Shown in pieces: positions 51,430 to 61,530 of a stretch of DNA of 64,000 bases (its first letter is position 1; each line of letters opens with the position of its first letter). The DNA is from Bacteroides xylanisolvens XB1A (GTDB lineage: Bacteria; Bacteroidota; Bacteroidia; Bacteroidales; Bacteroidaceae): NCBI RefSeq assembly GCF_000210075.1, contig NC_021017.1, forward strand, positions 3,825,342-3,889,341, read 5' to 3'. Made by a program: the position numbers and the translations under genes. Below the pieces are notes generated by a model. It was given only the letters and a program-made list of their open reading frames with translations, was not told the DNA's origin and ran no database searches.

Positions 51430-52398
51430 ATGCGCAAAGTATACTACATCTATAATCCACAGACCCAGACTTATGATCGAATTTACCCTACTGTACGGCA
51501 GCGTGCGCTTAGTATCCTGCGTCGGCTTTTCTATGGAATGGGGTTGGGAGCAGGTTGCTTTATTGTATTGCTTTTGATTTTTGGTTCTCCGTCGGAGAAG
51601 GAATTAAGAATTGAAAACAGCCGTCTTTTGGCGCAGTACAATGTGCTTTCCCGGCGTTTGGACGACGCTATGGGGGTGCTTCAGGATATTCAGCAACGTG
51701 ACGATAATCTGTATCGGGTGATTTTACAGGCAGATCCTGTTTCTCCGGCTATTCGTCAGGCAGGTTATGGCGGGACGAACCGTTACGAAGAACTGATGGA
51801 TTTGGCGAATGCCAAGCTGGTGGTGAATACGACTCAAAAGTTGGACGTGCTTTCCAAAAGGCTTTATATCCAGTCGAAATCTTTCGATGATGTGATTGAT
51901 ATGTGTAAGAACCACGATGAGATGCTGAAATGTATTCCGGCCATACAGCCTATTTCGAATAAAGATCTTCGTCAGACAGCATCCGGTTATGGTACACGTA
52001 TTGACCCTATTTATGGTACGACAAAGTTCCATGCAGGCATGGACTTCTCTGCTCATCCGGGAACGGATGTTTATGCTACCGGAAACGGAACAGTGGTGAA
52101 AGTGGGATGGGAAACCGGATACGGTAATACTATTGAGATAGATCATGGTTTCGGGTATCTTACTCGGTATGCTCACTTGCAGGGATTTAATACGAAAGTC
52201 GGAAAGAAAGTGGTACGTGGTGAGATTATCGGAAAAGTGGGTAGTACAGGAAAAAGTACCGGCCCGCATTTGCATTATGAAGTGTACGTGAAAGGGCAGG
52301 TAGTAAATCCGGTCAATTATTATTTCATGGATTTGAGTGCCGAAGATTATGAAAAGATGATTCAGTTGGCAGCCAATCATGGTAAAGTATTTGATTAA
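51430..52398 (+). CDS. M23 family metallopeptidase, membrane-anchored
   Basis: The 322-residue product has an N-terminal membrane helix (about 35-55, YGMGLGAGCFIVLLLIFG), a coiled-coil-like linker (LRIENSRLLAQYNVLSRRLD) and a LytM/M23 domain at about 175-305. Zinc ligands are in HAGMDF (His and Asp near 200-204) and HLHYE (near 278-282). It resembles murein endopeptidases and their EnvC-like regulators; the complete ligand set suggests it is active on peptidoglycan in the periplasm. It is followed after 20 bases by the MerR gene. Confidence 0.92.
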   Translation: MRKVYYIYNPQTQTYDRIYPTVRQRALSILRRLFYGMGLGAGCFIVLLLIFGSPSEKELRIENSRLLAQYNVLSRRLDDAMGVLQDIQQRDDNLYRVILQADPVSPAIRQAGYGGTNRYEELMDLANAKLVVNTTQKLDVLSKRLYIQSKSFDDVIDMCKNHDEMLKCIPAIQPISNKDLRQTASGYGTRIDPIYGTTKFHAGMDFSAHPGTDVYATGNGTVVKVGWETGYGNTIEIDHGFGYLTRYAHLQGFNTKVGKKVVRGEIIGKVGSTGKSTGPHLHYEVYVKGQVVNPVNYYFMDLSAEDYEKMIQLAANHGKVFD

Positions 52399-52418
52399 AA
52401 TCTTAAAACAGGAGTGTT

Positions 52419-52763
52419 ATGCTTAATACAGACAAAGAATTGAAGCTATATTATTCAATAGGAGAAGTTGCCGATATGTTCGGAGTCAATCCGTCATTGC
52501 TCCGTTTTTGGGAAAAGGAATTTCCGCAAATCTCTCCTAAGACAGCGGGAAGAGGAATACGTCAGTACCGCAAAGAAGATGTAGAAACGATCGGACTTAT
52601 CTACCATTTGGTAAAAGAAAAAGGCATGACACTTCCCGGTGCCCGGCAACGTTTGAAGGATAATAAAGAAGCTACGGTTCGTAATTATGAGATTGTAAAT
52701 AAGCTGAAAGCGATAAAAGAAGAGCTTTTGGCTATTAAACGCGAATTGGATGGACGGGAATAA
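52419..52763 (+). CDS. MerR-family transcriptional regulator
   Basis: The 114-residue product is almost only the DNA-binding part: YYSIGEVADMFGVNPSLLRF, WEKEFPQISP, then RQYRKEDVETIGLIYHLVKE and a short helix. It has no metal- or drug-binding C-terminal domain. In Bacteroidetes a short MerR gene of this kind commonly follows an M23 peptidase gene, as here (20-base gap), so the two are probably co-transcribed. Target unknown. Confidence 0.9.
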   Translation: MLNTDKELKLYYSIGEVADMFGVNPSLLRFWEKEFPQISPKTAGRGIRQYRKEDVETIGLIYHLVKEKGMTLPGARQRLKDNKEATVRNYEIVNKLKAIKEELLAIKRELDGRE

Positions 52764-52807
52764 ATGCTAATCGATAATGGATTCGATAGCCAAGAAACCT
52801 CATAACA

Positions 52808-52868
52808 AAATGAACGGTGAACAATTTGCATGATACTGCAACTTATTCACCGTTCATCGTTTTCTTAT
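52808..52868. terminator. Convergent terminator between the MerR gene and rel
   Basis: A 12-bp perfect stem (52810-52821 with 52846-52857, arm ATGAACGGTGAA) has an inner TTGCA/TGCAA stem. T-rich sequence follows on both strands (CGTTTTCTTATTT on plus, TTTTG on minus), so it can serve both genes. Confidence 0.8.
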
Positions 52869-52882
52869 TTACCGTTTGAAAG

Positions 52883-55123
52883 CTATTCTTCTACGCGGCT
52901 CACCTGTTTGATATTCTGTATTTTCTTCAGATTGTTACAGATGGTTTTCACATCATCCACGTCATGTACCCATAACTGAATTTTTCCTTCAAAGATACCA
53001 TCTTCGGTTTCGATGGTCAGCTTACGGATATTTACATTGAGCTGTCTGGAGATAACCTGGGTGACTTCATTCAAAAGTCCCATGCTGTCTATACCTTTTA
53101 TATATATATATACCAGGAAAGATAGTTCTTTGTGTGTATCCCATTCTGTTGCTAATATACGGTTGCCATAACTGCTCTTCAGTTTGGCGGCAACAGGACA
53201 TTGGCGTTTGTGGATAATGATCCGGTCGTTTTCATCCACATATCCCAATACGTCATCACCGGGAATAGGATGGCAACATTCGGCCATGATATATTTCTTC
53301 TGCAAACTTTCTTCTGTCAGCTTGAGCACTTGCTTCGGATTGATCTTTTCTTTTTCTTGCGGCTCTTTTTCTTCCTGCTTCTCTTTATTGTTGCCGAAAG
53401 AGAAAGTCAGATATTTCTTCCAGTTACTGGTTTGCTTTTCTTTCAGTTCATTCTTATCCGCTTCTCCCAAGACGATTGCTTTGCTGCCAATGGCGGCCAG
53501 CAGTTCTTCTTCATTCTTGGCATTATGCAGTTTGCGCAGCTTCTCAATAACGGTTTCTTCAGGGCGGATTTCCTCTTTTTTCAAAAACTCGTTAAGGATT
53601 TCTTCACCTATCTTCTGGTTTGCTTTACGCTCTTTGCGGAGGATGGCTGCTATCTTGGCACGGGCACGGGCAGTGGTTGCAAAAACTTCCCATTGCGGTT
53701 GCACACGTTGCGATTTTGAAGTCAGGATCTCAACTTGGTCACCACTTTGCAATTTATGGCTTAACGGAACTAATTTGTGGTTGACTTTGGCACCAATACA
53801 ATGGCTGCCAATATCCGTATGCAGGGAAAACGCGAAGTCGAGAGCCGTAGAATTCTGCGGCATAGTCTTCAGCTCACCTTTGGGGGTGAATACGAATATT
53901 TCAGAAGCAAATAAATTAAGTTTGATGGTATCCAGAAAATCAATGGCATCCGGTTGCGGATCATCCAATATCTCCTTAATGGTTTTCAACCATTTTTCCA
54001 ACTCTCCTTCATCTTCGCTGCCTCCTCCTTCTTTGTATTTCCAGTGAGCGGCGAAACCTTGTTCGGCAACGTCATTCATTCGTTCACTACGAATCTGGAC
54101 TTCAATCCATTGTCCGTTATTACCCATCAGGGTGACATGCAATGCCTGATAACCATTTGCTTTAGGATGGCTCACCCAGTCGCGCAGACGGTCCGGATGA
54201 GGCTTGTATATCTTGGAGATGGAAACGTAAATGTCGAAACAGTCGTTGAGTTCTTCTTCTATGTTACGTGGCTCGAAGATGATACGGACAGCTAGTAGAT
54301 CAAATATTTCTTCAAAAGGAACATGCTTGGTCTGCATTTTGTTCCAGATAGAATAGATTGATTTTACGCGGGCAAGTATCCGGTATTTTAATCCCATCTT
54401 ATCCAACTGTGTACGGATAGGAGCAGTGAAGTCGTTGAAAACTTTGTCGCGTTCGGCAGCTGTGGCATTCAACTTCTCTTCTATTTCCGCATATTCTTCG
54501 GGATGTTCATATTTGAAGCTTAGATTCTCAAGCTCTGTTTTTATTTTATAGAGACCCAGGCGGTTGGCGAGTGGCGCATAGATGTAAAGCGTTTCGCCTG
54601 CAATCTTATATTGCTTGTTGGGCAACATGGAACCGAGGGTACGCATGTTGTGCAAACGGTCGGCTATCTTGATAAGAATTACCCGGATATCGTTCGACAT
54701 AGTGAGCAGTAACTTCTTGAAGTTCTCTGCTTGTGCTGAAGCACGGTCACCGAAAATTCCGCCGGATATCTTGGTCAGTCCGTCCACAATTTGGGCAATC
54801 TTCGGGCCAAAGATATTTTCAATGTCTTCTACTGTGTAATCAGTGTCTTCTACTACATCATGCAACAAGGCCGCACATATAGAAGTTGAACCCAGGCCGA
54901 TCTCATTACATACAATACTTGCAACGGCAATCGGGTGCATAATATAAGGTTCGCCCGAACGACGTTTGATACCTTTATGCGCCTGATTGGCGAAGTTGAA
55001 AGCCTTCGTAATGATTTCAACCTTTTTGCGATGTTTAGTGTTGAGATAATCATTCAGTAGTTCGTGGAACGCCTGATTGATCATCTCTTCATCACTTATT
55101 TCTTTAGGGGGCAGATTATCCAT
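52883..55123 (-). CDS. relA: Bifunctional (p)ppGpp synthetase/hydrolase (Rel)
   Basis: The 746-residue product controls the stringent response. Domains in order: HD hydrolase (about 40-190, ALLHDVVEDT and KIADRLHNMRTL intact), RelA_SpoT synthetase (about 245-370, with a basic DRLRDWVSHPKANGYQALH motif of the type found in bifunctional enzymes), TGS (about 400-465), a conserved Cys/His region (AECCHPIPGDDVLGY) and ACT at the C-terminus (about 665-740). Both catalytic centres look intact, so it should make and degrade (p)ppGpp. The integrated element encodes a separate HD domain of the same family at 13994. Confidence 0.94.
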   Translation of the reverse strand: MDNLPPKEISDEEMINQAFHELLNDYLNTKHRKKVEIITKAFNFANQAHKGIKRRSGEPYIMHPIAVASIVCNEIGLGSTSICAALLHDVVEDTDYTVEDIENIFGPKIAQIVDGLTKISGGIFGDRASAQAENFKKLLLTMSNDIRVILIKIADRLHNMRTLGSMLPNKQYKIAGETLYIYAPLANRLGLYKIKTELENLSFKYEHPEEYAEIEEKLNATAAERDKVFNDFTAPIRTQLDKMGLKYRILARVKSIYSIWNKMQTKHVPFEEIFDLLAVRIIFEPRNIEEELNDCFDIYVSISKIYKPHPDRLRDWVSHPKANGYQALHVTLMGNNGQWIEVQIRSERMNDVAEQGFAAHWKYKEGGGSEDEGELEKWLKTIKEILDDPQPDAIDFLDTIKLNLFASEIFVFTPKGELKTMPQNSTALDFAFSLHTDIGSHCIGAKVNHKLVPLSHKLQSGDQVEILTSKSQRVQPQWEVFATTARARAKIAAILRKERKANQKIGEEILNEFLKKEEIRPEETVIEKLRKLHNAKNEEELLAAIGSKAIVLGEADKNELKEKQTSNWKKYLTFSFGNNKEKQEEKEPQEKEKINPKQVLKLTEESLQKKYIMAECCHPIPGDDVLGYVDENDRIIIHKRQCPVAAKLKSSYGNRILATEWDTHKELSFLVYIYIKGIDSMGLLNEVTQVISRQLNVNIRKLTIETEDGIFEGKIQLWVHDVDDVKTICNNLKKIQNIKQVSRVEE

Positions 55124-55195
55124 AATTGTTATCCTTTCACTTGCTTAGTTCTGCAAAAATAAGCAAATTTCCGAACGATGCAAGCAGGAAGCTGT

Positions 55196-56491
55196 TTATT
55201 TGTATATTTTCAATCGTTTTCCTGCAGCAATTTTGGTGTTGGACATTCCATTCCACCTTTGTATATCCTTAATTGTGACGCCATACTTTCCGGCGATAGT
55301 TGACAAAGTGTCTCCACTTTTTATTGTGTAGTAGGTCGGTTTGCCTTTACCGGCAACAGCTGCTGTCGTTTTGCGGGTTGAGGGGGTAATTTCCTTTACT
55401 GCAACGGTTTTTCGGTTGCGGAACAATTCGTCGGCACGATGTGCGTAAATTGTGTCTTGCTTATCTATAAAGGTACTGATAGCATCGATAGGAAGTCTTA
55501 AAGTATAAGGCTTGCTGTCACCCGGAATCATGTGCTTCTTATATTGCGGATTCAAGCTCTTGATTTGATCCAAAGGTACGTTGCAAAGATCAGCAATCTG
55601 TTCGAAGTGCAGATTTTTGTTCACTTGTACTGTGTCGGTACTTGCCGGGATATTTGTTTCCATCGGACAAATATTATGGTCACAATAGTAAGTCATCACA
55701 TAATTAGCGGCGATAAAGGCAGGTACGTAACCACGTGTCTCTTTAGGCAGGTAATTATAAATTTTCCAGTAATCCGTTTCGCCATTGGCACGGCGGATTG
55801 CCTTGTTGATAGTACCGGGCCCACAGTTATAAGCAGCAATCACAAGATTCCAGTCTCCATAGATATCGTACATTTCTTTGAGATAACGTGCGGCAGCCCA
55901 AGTTGCTTTAATCGGGTCGCGTCGTTCATCTACCAGGCTGTTTGATTCCAAACCATAGATCTTACCTGTACCGATCATAAATTGCCACAGACCGGAAGCG
56001 CCTGCGCGTGACACGGCAGAGGGGTTTAATGCAGATTCGATAATCGGGAGATATCTAAGTTCCAGTGGAAGTCCGTATGCATCCAATGCTTCTTCAAAAA
56101 TCGGCATATAGAAGTTGCAGGCACTCAACATGAAAGAAACCTGATTACGCAAGCGTCCTGCATACATATCGATGAATTTGCGGATAATATCATTATAAGG
56201 CATTTCCATGATAGCCGGAATGCGTGACAAGCGGTCGATATAGACAGAGTCGCTGAATAAAGGGTTGATTTCAGCTGTACTGCAATCTTTGCCTAAGTCA
56301 ATATAATTTTTGGCTTTCCAGTCGTTCAACAGACTGTCAAGTGGATATGTCATACTTTTAGGCAGGTCGATGCTTTCTTTGCGTTCAGTTCCATTTTCAC
56401 GAATCACTACATCTACACTTTGCGCTTTTACCTGCGACGTTGCCACCAGTAAAAGAAAAATAATCGAACAATAGTTAACTAATTTCTTCAT
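55196..56491 (-). CDS. mltD: Lytic transglycosylase with LysM domain (MltD-like)
   Basis: The 431-residue exported protein (signal peptide ending KAQS) has an SLT goose-lysozyme-like domain at about 110-270: YLPIIESALNPSAVSRAGAS with catalytic Glu152, GLWQFMIGTGKIYGL and AAYNCGPGTINKAI. A LysM domain follows at about 387-431 (YYTIKSGDTLSTIAGKYGVT), with a weaker LysM-like segment around 290-345. It cleaves peptidoglycan glycan strands in the periplasm. It heads downstream from parB, DUF5683 and parA on the same strand, 33 bases after DUF5683. Confidence 0.92.
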   Translation of the reverse strand: MKKLVNYCSIIFLLLVATSQVKAQSVDVVIRENGTERKESIDLPKSMTYPLDSLLNDWKAKNYIDLGKDCSTAEINPLFSDSVYIDRLSRIPAIMEMPYNDIIRKFIDMYAGRLRNQVSFMLSACNFYMPIFEEALDAYGLPLELRYLPIIESALNPSAVSRAGASGLWQFMIGTGKIYGLESNSLVDERRDPIKATWAAARYLKEMYDIYGDWNLVIAAYNCGPGTINKAIRRANGETDYWKIYNYLPKETRGYVPAFIAANYVMTYYCDHNICPMETNIPASTDTVQVNKNLHFEQIADLCNVPLDQIKSLNPQYKKHMIPGDSKPYTLRLPIDAISTFIDKQDTIYAHRADELFRNRKTVAVKEITPSTRKTTAAVAGKGKPTYYTIKSGDTLSTIAGKYGVTIKDIQRWNGMSNTKIAAGKRLKIYK

Positions 56492-56524
56492 GCTTCAATA
56501 ATAAGATCAATCTAAATTGTGTTT

Positions 56525-57412
56525 TTAAAATCGTAATACGCATTGCAGACCAACCGACTTGCTTTTTAAACTGCTGGAGCGGAACTGGTTGTTATTGTCG
56601 ATAACAGCCGGTTCTACTTTCATACTCAAGTCGGGGGTTATATCGAAGTTGGACAACTCTGCATCTACATAAGCGTCGATGATAGAGATCAGGTAAACTC
56701 CGATAAAAGCAAATATACTAAGGTCCCGATAACGACGGAACATATCTTTTCTTCGTTTTAGTGTGTTTTTTAGCTGCTCCTCATTATAAGTGGAGTTCGG
56801 GGGCAACAAATCTTCGTAACTTTTCGTATTCGGATTGCTGTCCATAATGTCCAGATAGGCTTGCGAATAGTCTTTGTACATCTTACCGTTCCAACTTAAG
56901 GCGTAAGCACAACCAGCAAATCCTCCATATATAATAGGTAATTTCCAGTATTTACGGTTGTAAATCTGTCCTCCACCGGGGAATACGACTGCCAACCACG
57001 TTGCTTTGGTCGGATTCGGGATAAATATTTTCTTGTTAATATCTTGAGCAGGTGGCGGCACAGTGTCGGTCTTTACAACAATGGAGGCAGGTTGCTCTAT
57101 CTTTTTCAGCTCTTTCTTGTTGGCTGCATCCAAGCTGTCCGCTATCTGTATTTTAGCAGCTGACAAACTGTCGATGGCCGGAAGTTCTTTGGATGGTATG
57201 ATTTGGATAGAATCCTTCTTCACCGAGTCCTGTATAATCGGATCACGATGCCTTCGTGCACGGGCTTTCGGCGCTTCGCGCTGTATGATTGTTGTATCTT
57301 TCCGTGCCGGAGTAATAGTGGATTGTGCATACACATCAATCCCTGCCACCTGTAAAAAACAGAGAAGCAGGGCGCTGACTAGTAACTGATATTTCTTACT
57401 TTTTCTTGTCAT
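56525..57412 (-). CDS. DUF5683 domain protein, exported
   Basis: The 295-residue product starts with a signal peptide (LLVSALLLCFLQVAGIDVYA) and a basic, disordered stretch. The conserved DUF5683 domain covers about 130-290: KATWLAVVFPGGGQIYNRKY, WKLPIIYGGFAGCAYALSWN, and a membrane-like segment DLSIFAFIGVYLISIIDAYV. It sits in the conserved Bacteroidetes order parA-parB-DUF5683-transglycosylase and adjoins parB directly (its first base follows the parB stop). Probably cell-envelope associated; exact function unknown. Confidence 0.85.
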   Translation of the reverse strand: MTRKSKKYQLLVSALLLCFLQVAGIDVYAQSTITPARKDTTIIQREAPKARARRHRDPIIQDSVKKDSIQIIPSKELPAIDSLSAAKIQIADSLDAANKKELKKIEQPASIVVKTDTVPPPAQDINKKIFIPNPTKATWLAVVFPGGGQIYNRKYWKLPIIYGGFAGCAYALSWNGKMYKDYSQAYLDIMDSNPNTKSYEDLLPPNSTYNEEQLKNTLKRRKDMFRRYRDLSIFAFIGVYLISIIDAYVDAELSNFDITPDLSMKVEPAVIDNNNQFRSSSLKSKSVGLQCVLRF

Positions 57413-58303
57413 TTACTTCTTTAGCGTATCGAAGATTTCCATGATACGTTCCAGTTCCTCCTCGTTCCCGAAAGGAATACTGATCTTGCCTTTTCCCTTT
57501 TCAGAGCAGGTGAGTTGTACCTTGGTGTTGAAAAAGCCGGAGAGTTGTTGCTTCAATAAGTTGAATTCTTCAGGAAGTTTGCCACGTTTGGGTGTTATTT
57601 TCCGTGTGCCGCTTTTCACAGCTTCTCCTTCGCTTAATGATTTAACAATTTCTTCTACTTTGCGGACTGAATATCCGTGTTCTTGTATTTCTTCGAATAT
57701 TTTAACTTGTAGTTTAGGGTCGCCTAATGAAATCAGTGCACGGGCATGTCCCATGTCCAACTGCTTGTTTTGCAGGGCCATCTGTATCGGAGCCGGCAAT
57801 TTCAGTAAGCGCAGGTAGTTGGCGATCGTCGTTCGTTTCTTTCCGATACGTTCGCTAAGACGTTCCTGTGTCAGTTCGTACTGATCGAGCAGATGCTGGT
57901 AGGCAAGTGCGATTTCTACGGCATTCAGGTCTTCACGCTGGATATTTTCAATCAGCGCCATTTCCATCATGTTTTCGTCGTCGGCAGTGCGTATATAAGC
58001 AGGGATCGTTTTCAGTCCTGCTCTTTGTGACGCACGATAACGACGTTCTCCCGCGATGATCTGATACTCATCGTCCGAGAGTTTGCGTAAGGTAATAGGT
58101 TGGATGATACCGATTTCCGCAATGGAATCAGCCAGTTCCTGCAATGCTGTTTCGTCAAACTCACGGCGGGGCTGGTTGGGATTGACAGTAATCTTTGCCA
58201 GCTCTATTTCATTAATGGAAGAAGACCCTTCGGTTTTCACATCATCCATTGAGAGCAAGGCGTCGAGACCACGTCCTAATGCATTTCTTTTTTGTGTTGC
58301 CAT
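57413..58303 (-). CDS. parB: Chromosome partition protein ParB
   Basis: The 296-residue product is a CTPase clamp that loads at parS and spreads on DNA. It has the N-terminal ParA-activating segment (RNALGRGLDALL), the ParB domain with NPNQPRREFDE (41-51) and the CTP-binding GERRYRASQRAG (85-96), ENIQREDLNAVE, then the HTH domain (ERLSERIGKKRTTIANYLRL) and a C-terminal dimerisation domain. It lies 15 bases downstream of parA. I did not find a parS site in the window. Confidence 0.95.
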   Translation of the reverse strand: MATQKRNALGRGLDALLSMDDVKTEGSSSINEIELAKITVNPNQPRREFDETALQELADSIAEIGIIQPITLRKLSDDEYQIIAGERRYRASQRAGLKTIPAYIRTADDENMMEMALIENIQREDLNAVEIALAYQHLLDQYELTQERLSERIGKKRTTIANYLRLLKLPAPIQMALQNKQLDMGHARALISLGDPKLQVKIFEEIQEHGYSVRKVEEIVKSLSEGEAVKSGTRKITPKRGKLPEEFNLLKQQLSGFFNTKVQLTCSEKGKGKISIPFGNEEELERIMEIFDTLKK

Positions 58304-58318
58304 ATCTTCTTCTTTCTT

Positions 58319-59083
58319 TTATTTATTTCGGTTGATAATCTCTTTAGCAAGAGCCAGGTGGTTTTTGGCGCCGGTAGATTCCGCATCGTAAAGGATGGTC
58401 GGGACACCGTAGCTGGGAGCCTCGCTCAATTTCACATTTCGTTGAATAACGGTGTTGAACACCAGTTCCTGGAAATGACGTTTCACTTCGTCGTAAATCT
58501 GATTAGCCTGACGCAGACGAGAGTCATACATTGTCAGTAAGAAACCTTCGATTTCTAAAGCCGGATTCAGTTTCGACTTGATGATTTTGATGGTATTCAA
58601 CAATTTGCTGATACCTTCAAGAGCAAAATATTCAGCTTGAACGGGGATAATCACGGAGTCGGCTGCCGTCAGGGCATTGATCGTGATCAGTCCTAATGAA
58701 GGCGAACAGTCTATCAGGATATAGTCATATTCTTTCTTCAAAGGTGTGAGTACTTCTTTTAGTATCTTTTCTCGGTTTGGGAGGTTCAGCATTTCAATCT
58801 CTGCTCCTACGAGATTGATGTGCGAAGAGATTACTTTCAAAGAATCAATCTCCGTATCAAGGATAGCGTCCTGTACGTTGGCTCTGTCAATAATACATTC
58901 ATAGATAGTGCATTCCGACTGCTTGATGTCTACTCCCAGACCGGAAGAGGCATTAGCTTGCGGGTCGGCATCTACTACGAGTACCTTTTTTTCCAGTGTA
59001 GCAAGTGAAGCTGCGAGATTAATCGTAGTCGTTGTCTTTCCTACACCGCCTTTTTGATTGGCCAAAGCAATAATTTTTCCCAT
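58319..59083 (-). CDS. parA: Chromosome partition ATPase ParA (Soj)
   Basis: The 254-residue product shows the deviant Walker A KGGVGKTTTTINLAASLA starting at Lys11, VVDADPQANASSGLG, and the Walker B YILIDCSPSLGLITINAL. It is of chromosomal (Soj) size, without the long N-terminal HTH of plasmid ParA. It works with ParB in origin segregation. The likely -7 box is TATATTTG on the minus strand at 59263-59256, which gives a leader of about 165 bases. Confidence 0.95.
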   Translation of the reverse strand: MGKIIALANQKGGVGKTTTTINLAASLATLEKKVLVVDADPQANASSGLGVDIKQSECTIYECIIDRANVQDAILDTEIDSLKVISSHINLVGAEIEMLNLPNREKILKEVLTPLKKEYDYILIDCSPSLGLITINALTAADSVIIPVQAEYFALEGISKLLNTIKIIKSKLNPALEIEGFLLTMYDSRLRQANQIYDEVKRHFQELVFNTVIQRNVKLSEAPSYGVPTILYDAESTGAKNHLALAKEIINRNK

Positions 59084-59439
59084 ATTCTCTAAATTTATTG
59101 GCAGCGAAATAAGTGATAAATCCTTAGAGCGCCTACGAAAAAAGAGAAACTTTGCAATTTCTGTTGATAAGTCGCCTGTTTTGTTAATAACTGTCGGACG
59201 AAACGGTTACCAAACTTCGACAGGTTCATCATCTACCTTTCTCTTTATGAGCTTGCAAATATACATATTTATATTGGATATTTATTTCTTTTTTTGCTCG
59301 CTTGCAGAAGATTAAGATTTGTAAACGGGTAGGAGTGGGGGTGAAAGAGAGTTTTCGATCTGATGCGGGGAGGTGTTTGGTGGTACGGCTTCTTTTTGTT
59401 ACTTTTGTGCGAATATAAAAAAAGGAAAGGATTGAATAT
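59084..59439. promoter_or_regulatory. Divergent promoter region of parA and surE
   Basis: 356 bases without a gene. For surE: TTTG (59376-59379), 20 bases, TACTTTTG (59400-59407), a full match to the genus consensus, with an AAAGGAAAGG ribosome-binding-like stretch before the ATG. For parA: TATATTTG on the minus strand (59263-59256) without a clear -33 box. I see no parS-like palindrome. Confidence 0.65.
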
Positions 59440-60206
59440 ATGGAAAAAGAGAAGCCGTTGATACTTGTTTCGAATGACGATGGCGTGATGGCTAAAGGTA
59501 TTAATGAACTGGTGAAGTTTCTTCGCCCTTTGGGTGAGATTATAGTGATGGCACCTGATGCTCCGCGTTCCGGTAGTGGGTGTGCGCTGACGGTGACGCA
59601 GCCGGTTCATTACCAGTTAGTAAAGAAGGAAGTGGGCTTGACTGTTTATAAATGTTCGGGAACACCGACCGATTGCATCAAATTGGCAAGAAACACAGTG
59701 CTCGACCGGACTCCGGATCTGATAGTCGGCGGTATCAATCATGGAGATAACTCTGCCACTAACGTGCATTATTCCGGTACGATGGGAGTGGTTTTTGAGG
59801 GCTGTTTGAATGGAATTCCTTCTATTGGCTTCTCCTTGTGCAATCATGCACCCGATGCTGATTTTGAAGCTGCCGGACCTTATATCCGCAATATCGCTGC
59901 CATGATCTTGGAAAAAGGACTTCCTCCTTTAACTTGTCTGAATGTAAACTTCCCCGATACAGCCGATATAAAAGGAGTGAAAATCTGTGAACAGGCGAAA
60001 GGACGTTGGACGAATGAATGGGCTGCCTGCCCTCGTCTGAATGATTCTAACTATTTTTGGCTGACCGGTGAATTTACCGATCATGAACCTGAAAACGAGA
60101 AGAACGATCATTGGGCTTTGGCAAATGGTTATGTTGCTATCACCCCGACTACGGTTGATGTGACGGCTTATCACTTTATGGACGAACTTAATAAATGGTT
60201 TAATTA

Positions 60207-60207
<1 letters not shown>
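59440..60207 (+). CDS. surE: 5'/3'-nucleotidase SurE
   Basis: SurE dephosphorylates nucleoside monophosphates and is linked to survival in stationary phase. The 255-residue product has the metal-binding [13 protein letters not shown] (Asp13, Asp14), [14 protein letters not shown], the [20 protein letters not shown] segment with the conserved Asn, and GIPSIGFSL. It has a full promoter and is followed by lpxB after 92 bases that contain a heptamer array. Confidence 0.95.
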
Positions 60208-60298
<91 letters not shown>

Positions 60299-60299
60299 A

Positions 60300-61436
60300 A
60301 TGAAGTATTATCTGATTGTCGGTGAAGCTTCCGGCGACTTGCACGCCTCTCATCTGATGGCTGCCTTAAAGGCAGAAGACCCGCAGGCTGATTTCCGTTT
60401 TTTCGGAGGTGACTTGATGGCGGCTGTCGGAGGAACGATGGTAAAGCACTATAAGGAGTTGGCATACATGGGATTTATTCCTGTATTACTCCATCTGCGC
60501 ACTATCTTTGCAAATATGAAGCGTTGCAAAGAAGACATTGTTTCCTGGGAACCGGACGTTGTTATTCTGGTAGATTATCCGGGATTCAATCTTGATATTG
60601 CCAAGTTTGTCCATGCAAAGACACAGATACCGGTTTACTATTATATTTCTCCGAAGATATGGGCGTGGAAAGAATACCGTATCAAGAATATAAAACGAGA
60701 TGTAGATGAGCTTTTCTCCATCCTTCCTTTTGAAGTGGAATTCTTTGAAGGAAAGCATCAATACCCCATTCACTATGTAGGAAACCCTACCGTGGATGAG
60801 GTGGCGGCCTATCAGGCAGCTCATCCGAAAAATAAGGAGCACTTTATTGCAGAGAATCAATTGGAAGATAAGACGATTATCGCTCTTCTTGCCGGTAGCC
60901 GGAAACAGGAAATCAAAGATAATCTGCCGGATATGTTGAAGGCTGCTTCCGCTTTTCCTGATTATCAGCTTGTCTTGGCCGGTGCACCTGCCATTGCTCC
61001 CGAGTATTATAAACAATATGTAGGAGAAGCGAAAGTGAAAATCATTTTCGATCAGACTTATAGCCTGTTGCAGCATGCAGATGTAGCTTTAGTTACTTCG
61101 GGTACAGCTACGCTTGAGACGGCATTGTTTCGTGTTCCTCAAGTGGTTTGTTATTACACTCCGATCGGGAAAGTGGTTTCTTTTTTGCGGCGTCATATCT
61201 TAACTGTGAGATTTATTTCGTTGGTTAATTTGATTGCTGACCGTGAAGTGGTAAAGGAACTGGTGGCGGATACGATGACCGTGAAGAATATGCAGAACGA
61301 ATTGAGAAATATCATTGAAAATGAAGCGTATAGAAATGAGATGCTTTCGGGGTATGAATATGTAGCCGAACGGTTAGGGCCTGCCGGTGCTCCTCGTCAT
61401 GCAGCTCGTGAAATGCTGCGTTTGTTGAAAAAATAA
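60300..61436 (+). CDS. lpxB: Lipid-A-disaccharide synthase
   Basis: LpxB joins UDP-2,3-diacylglucosamine and lipid X to the lipid A disaccharide. The 378-residue product has the GT19 features GEASGDLHASHLMAAL, FRFFGGDLMAAVGG-type segment, YYISPKIWAWKEYRI, LLAGSRKQEIKDNLPDML and SGTATLETALFRVPQVV. Its start codon directly follows a heptamer repeat array. It is probably co-transcribed with surE and ends at a terminator at 61460. Confidence 0.96.
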   Translation: MKYYLIVGEASGDLHASHLMAALKAEDPQADFRFFGGDLMAAVGGTMVKHYKELAYMGFIPVLLHLRTIFANMKRCKEDIVSWEPDVVILVDYPGFNLDIAKFVHAKTQIPVYYYISPKIWAWKEYRIKNIKRDVDELFSILPFEVEFFEGKHQYPIHYVGNPTVDEVAAYQAAHPKNKEHFIAENQLEDKTIIALLAGSRKQEIKDNLPDMLKAASAFPDYQLVLAGAPAIAPEYYKQYVGEAKVKIIFDQTYSLLQHADVALVTSGTATLETALFRVPQVVCYYTPIGKVVSFLRRHILTVRFISLVNLIADREVVKELVADTMTVKNMQNELRNIIENEAYRNEMLSGYEYVAERLGPAGAPRHAAREMLRLLKK

Positions 61437-61458
61437 CTTTCTTTTTCTGAATAAACGT

Positions 61459-61491
61459 AAAGCCGATGCAGTAAATGCACGGCTTTTTTAT
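61459..61491 (+). terminator. Terminator of lpxB
   Basis: Stem AAGCCGATGCA / TGCACGGCTT (61460-61470 with 61476-61485) with a short loop, followed by TTTTTATTTAT. Confidence 0.85.
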
Positions 61492-61530
61492 TTATAAAGC
61501 AGAAGACTAAAATAAAGAAAGGAAAAAGAT

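Noticed and set aside
53184..54047. Plus-strand frame of 287 codons opposite rel
   Set aside because: Low-complexity Ser/Phe/Leu-rich translation of the reverse strand of conserved Rel domains; no sign of a real protein.
59084..59439. parS site near parAB
   Set aside because: I looked for the 16-bp palindrome of the TGTTTCACGTGAAACA type and saw none here or inside parB.
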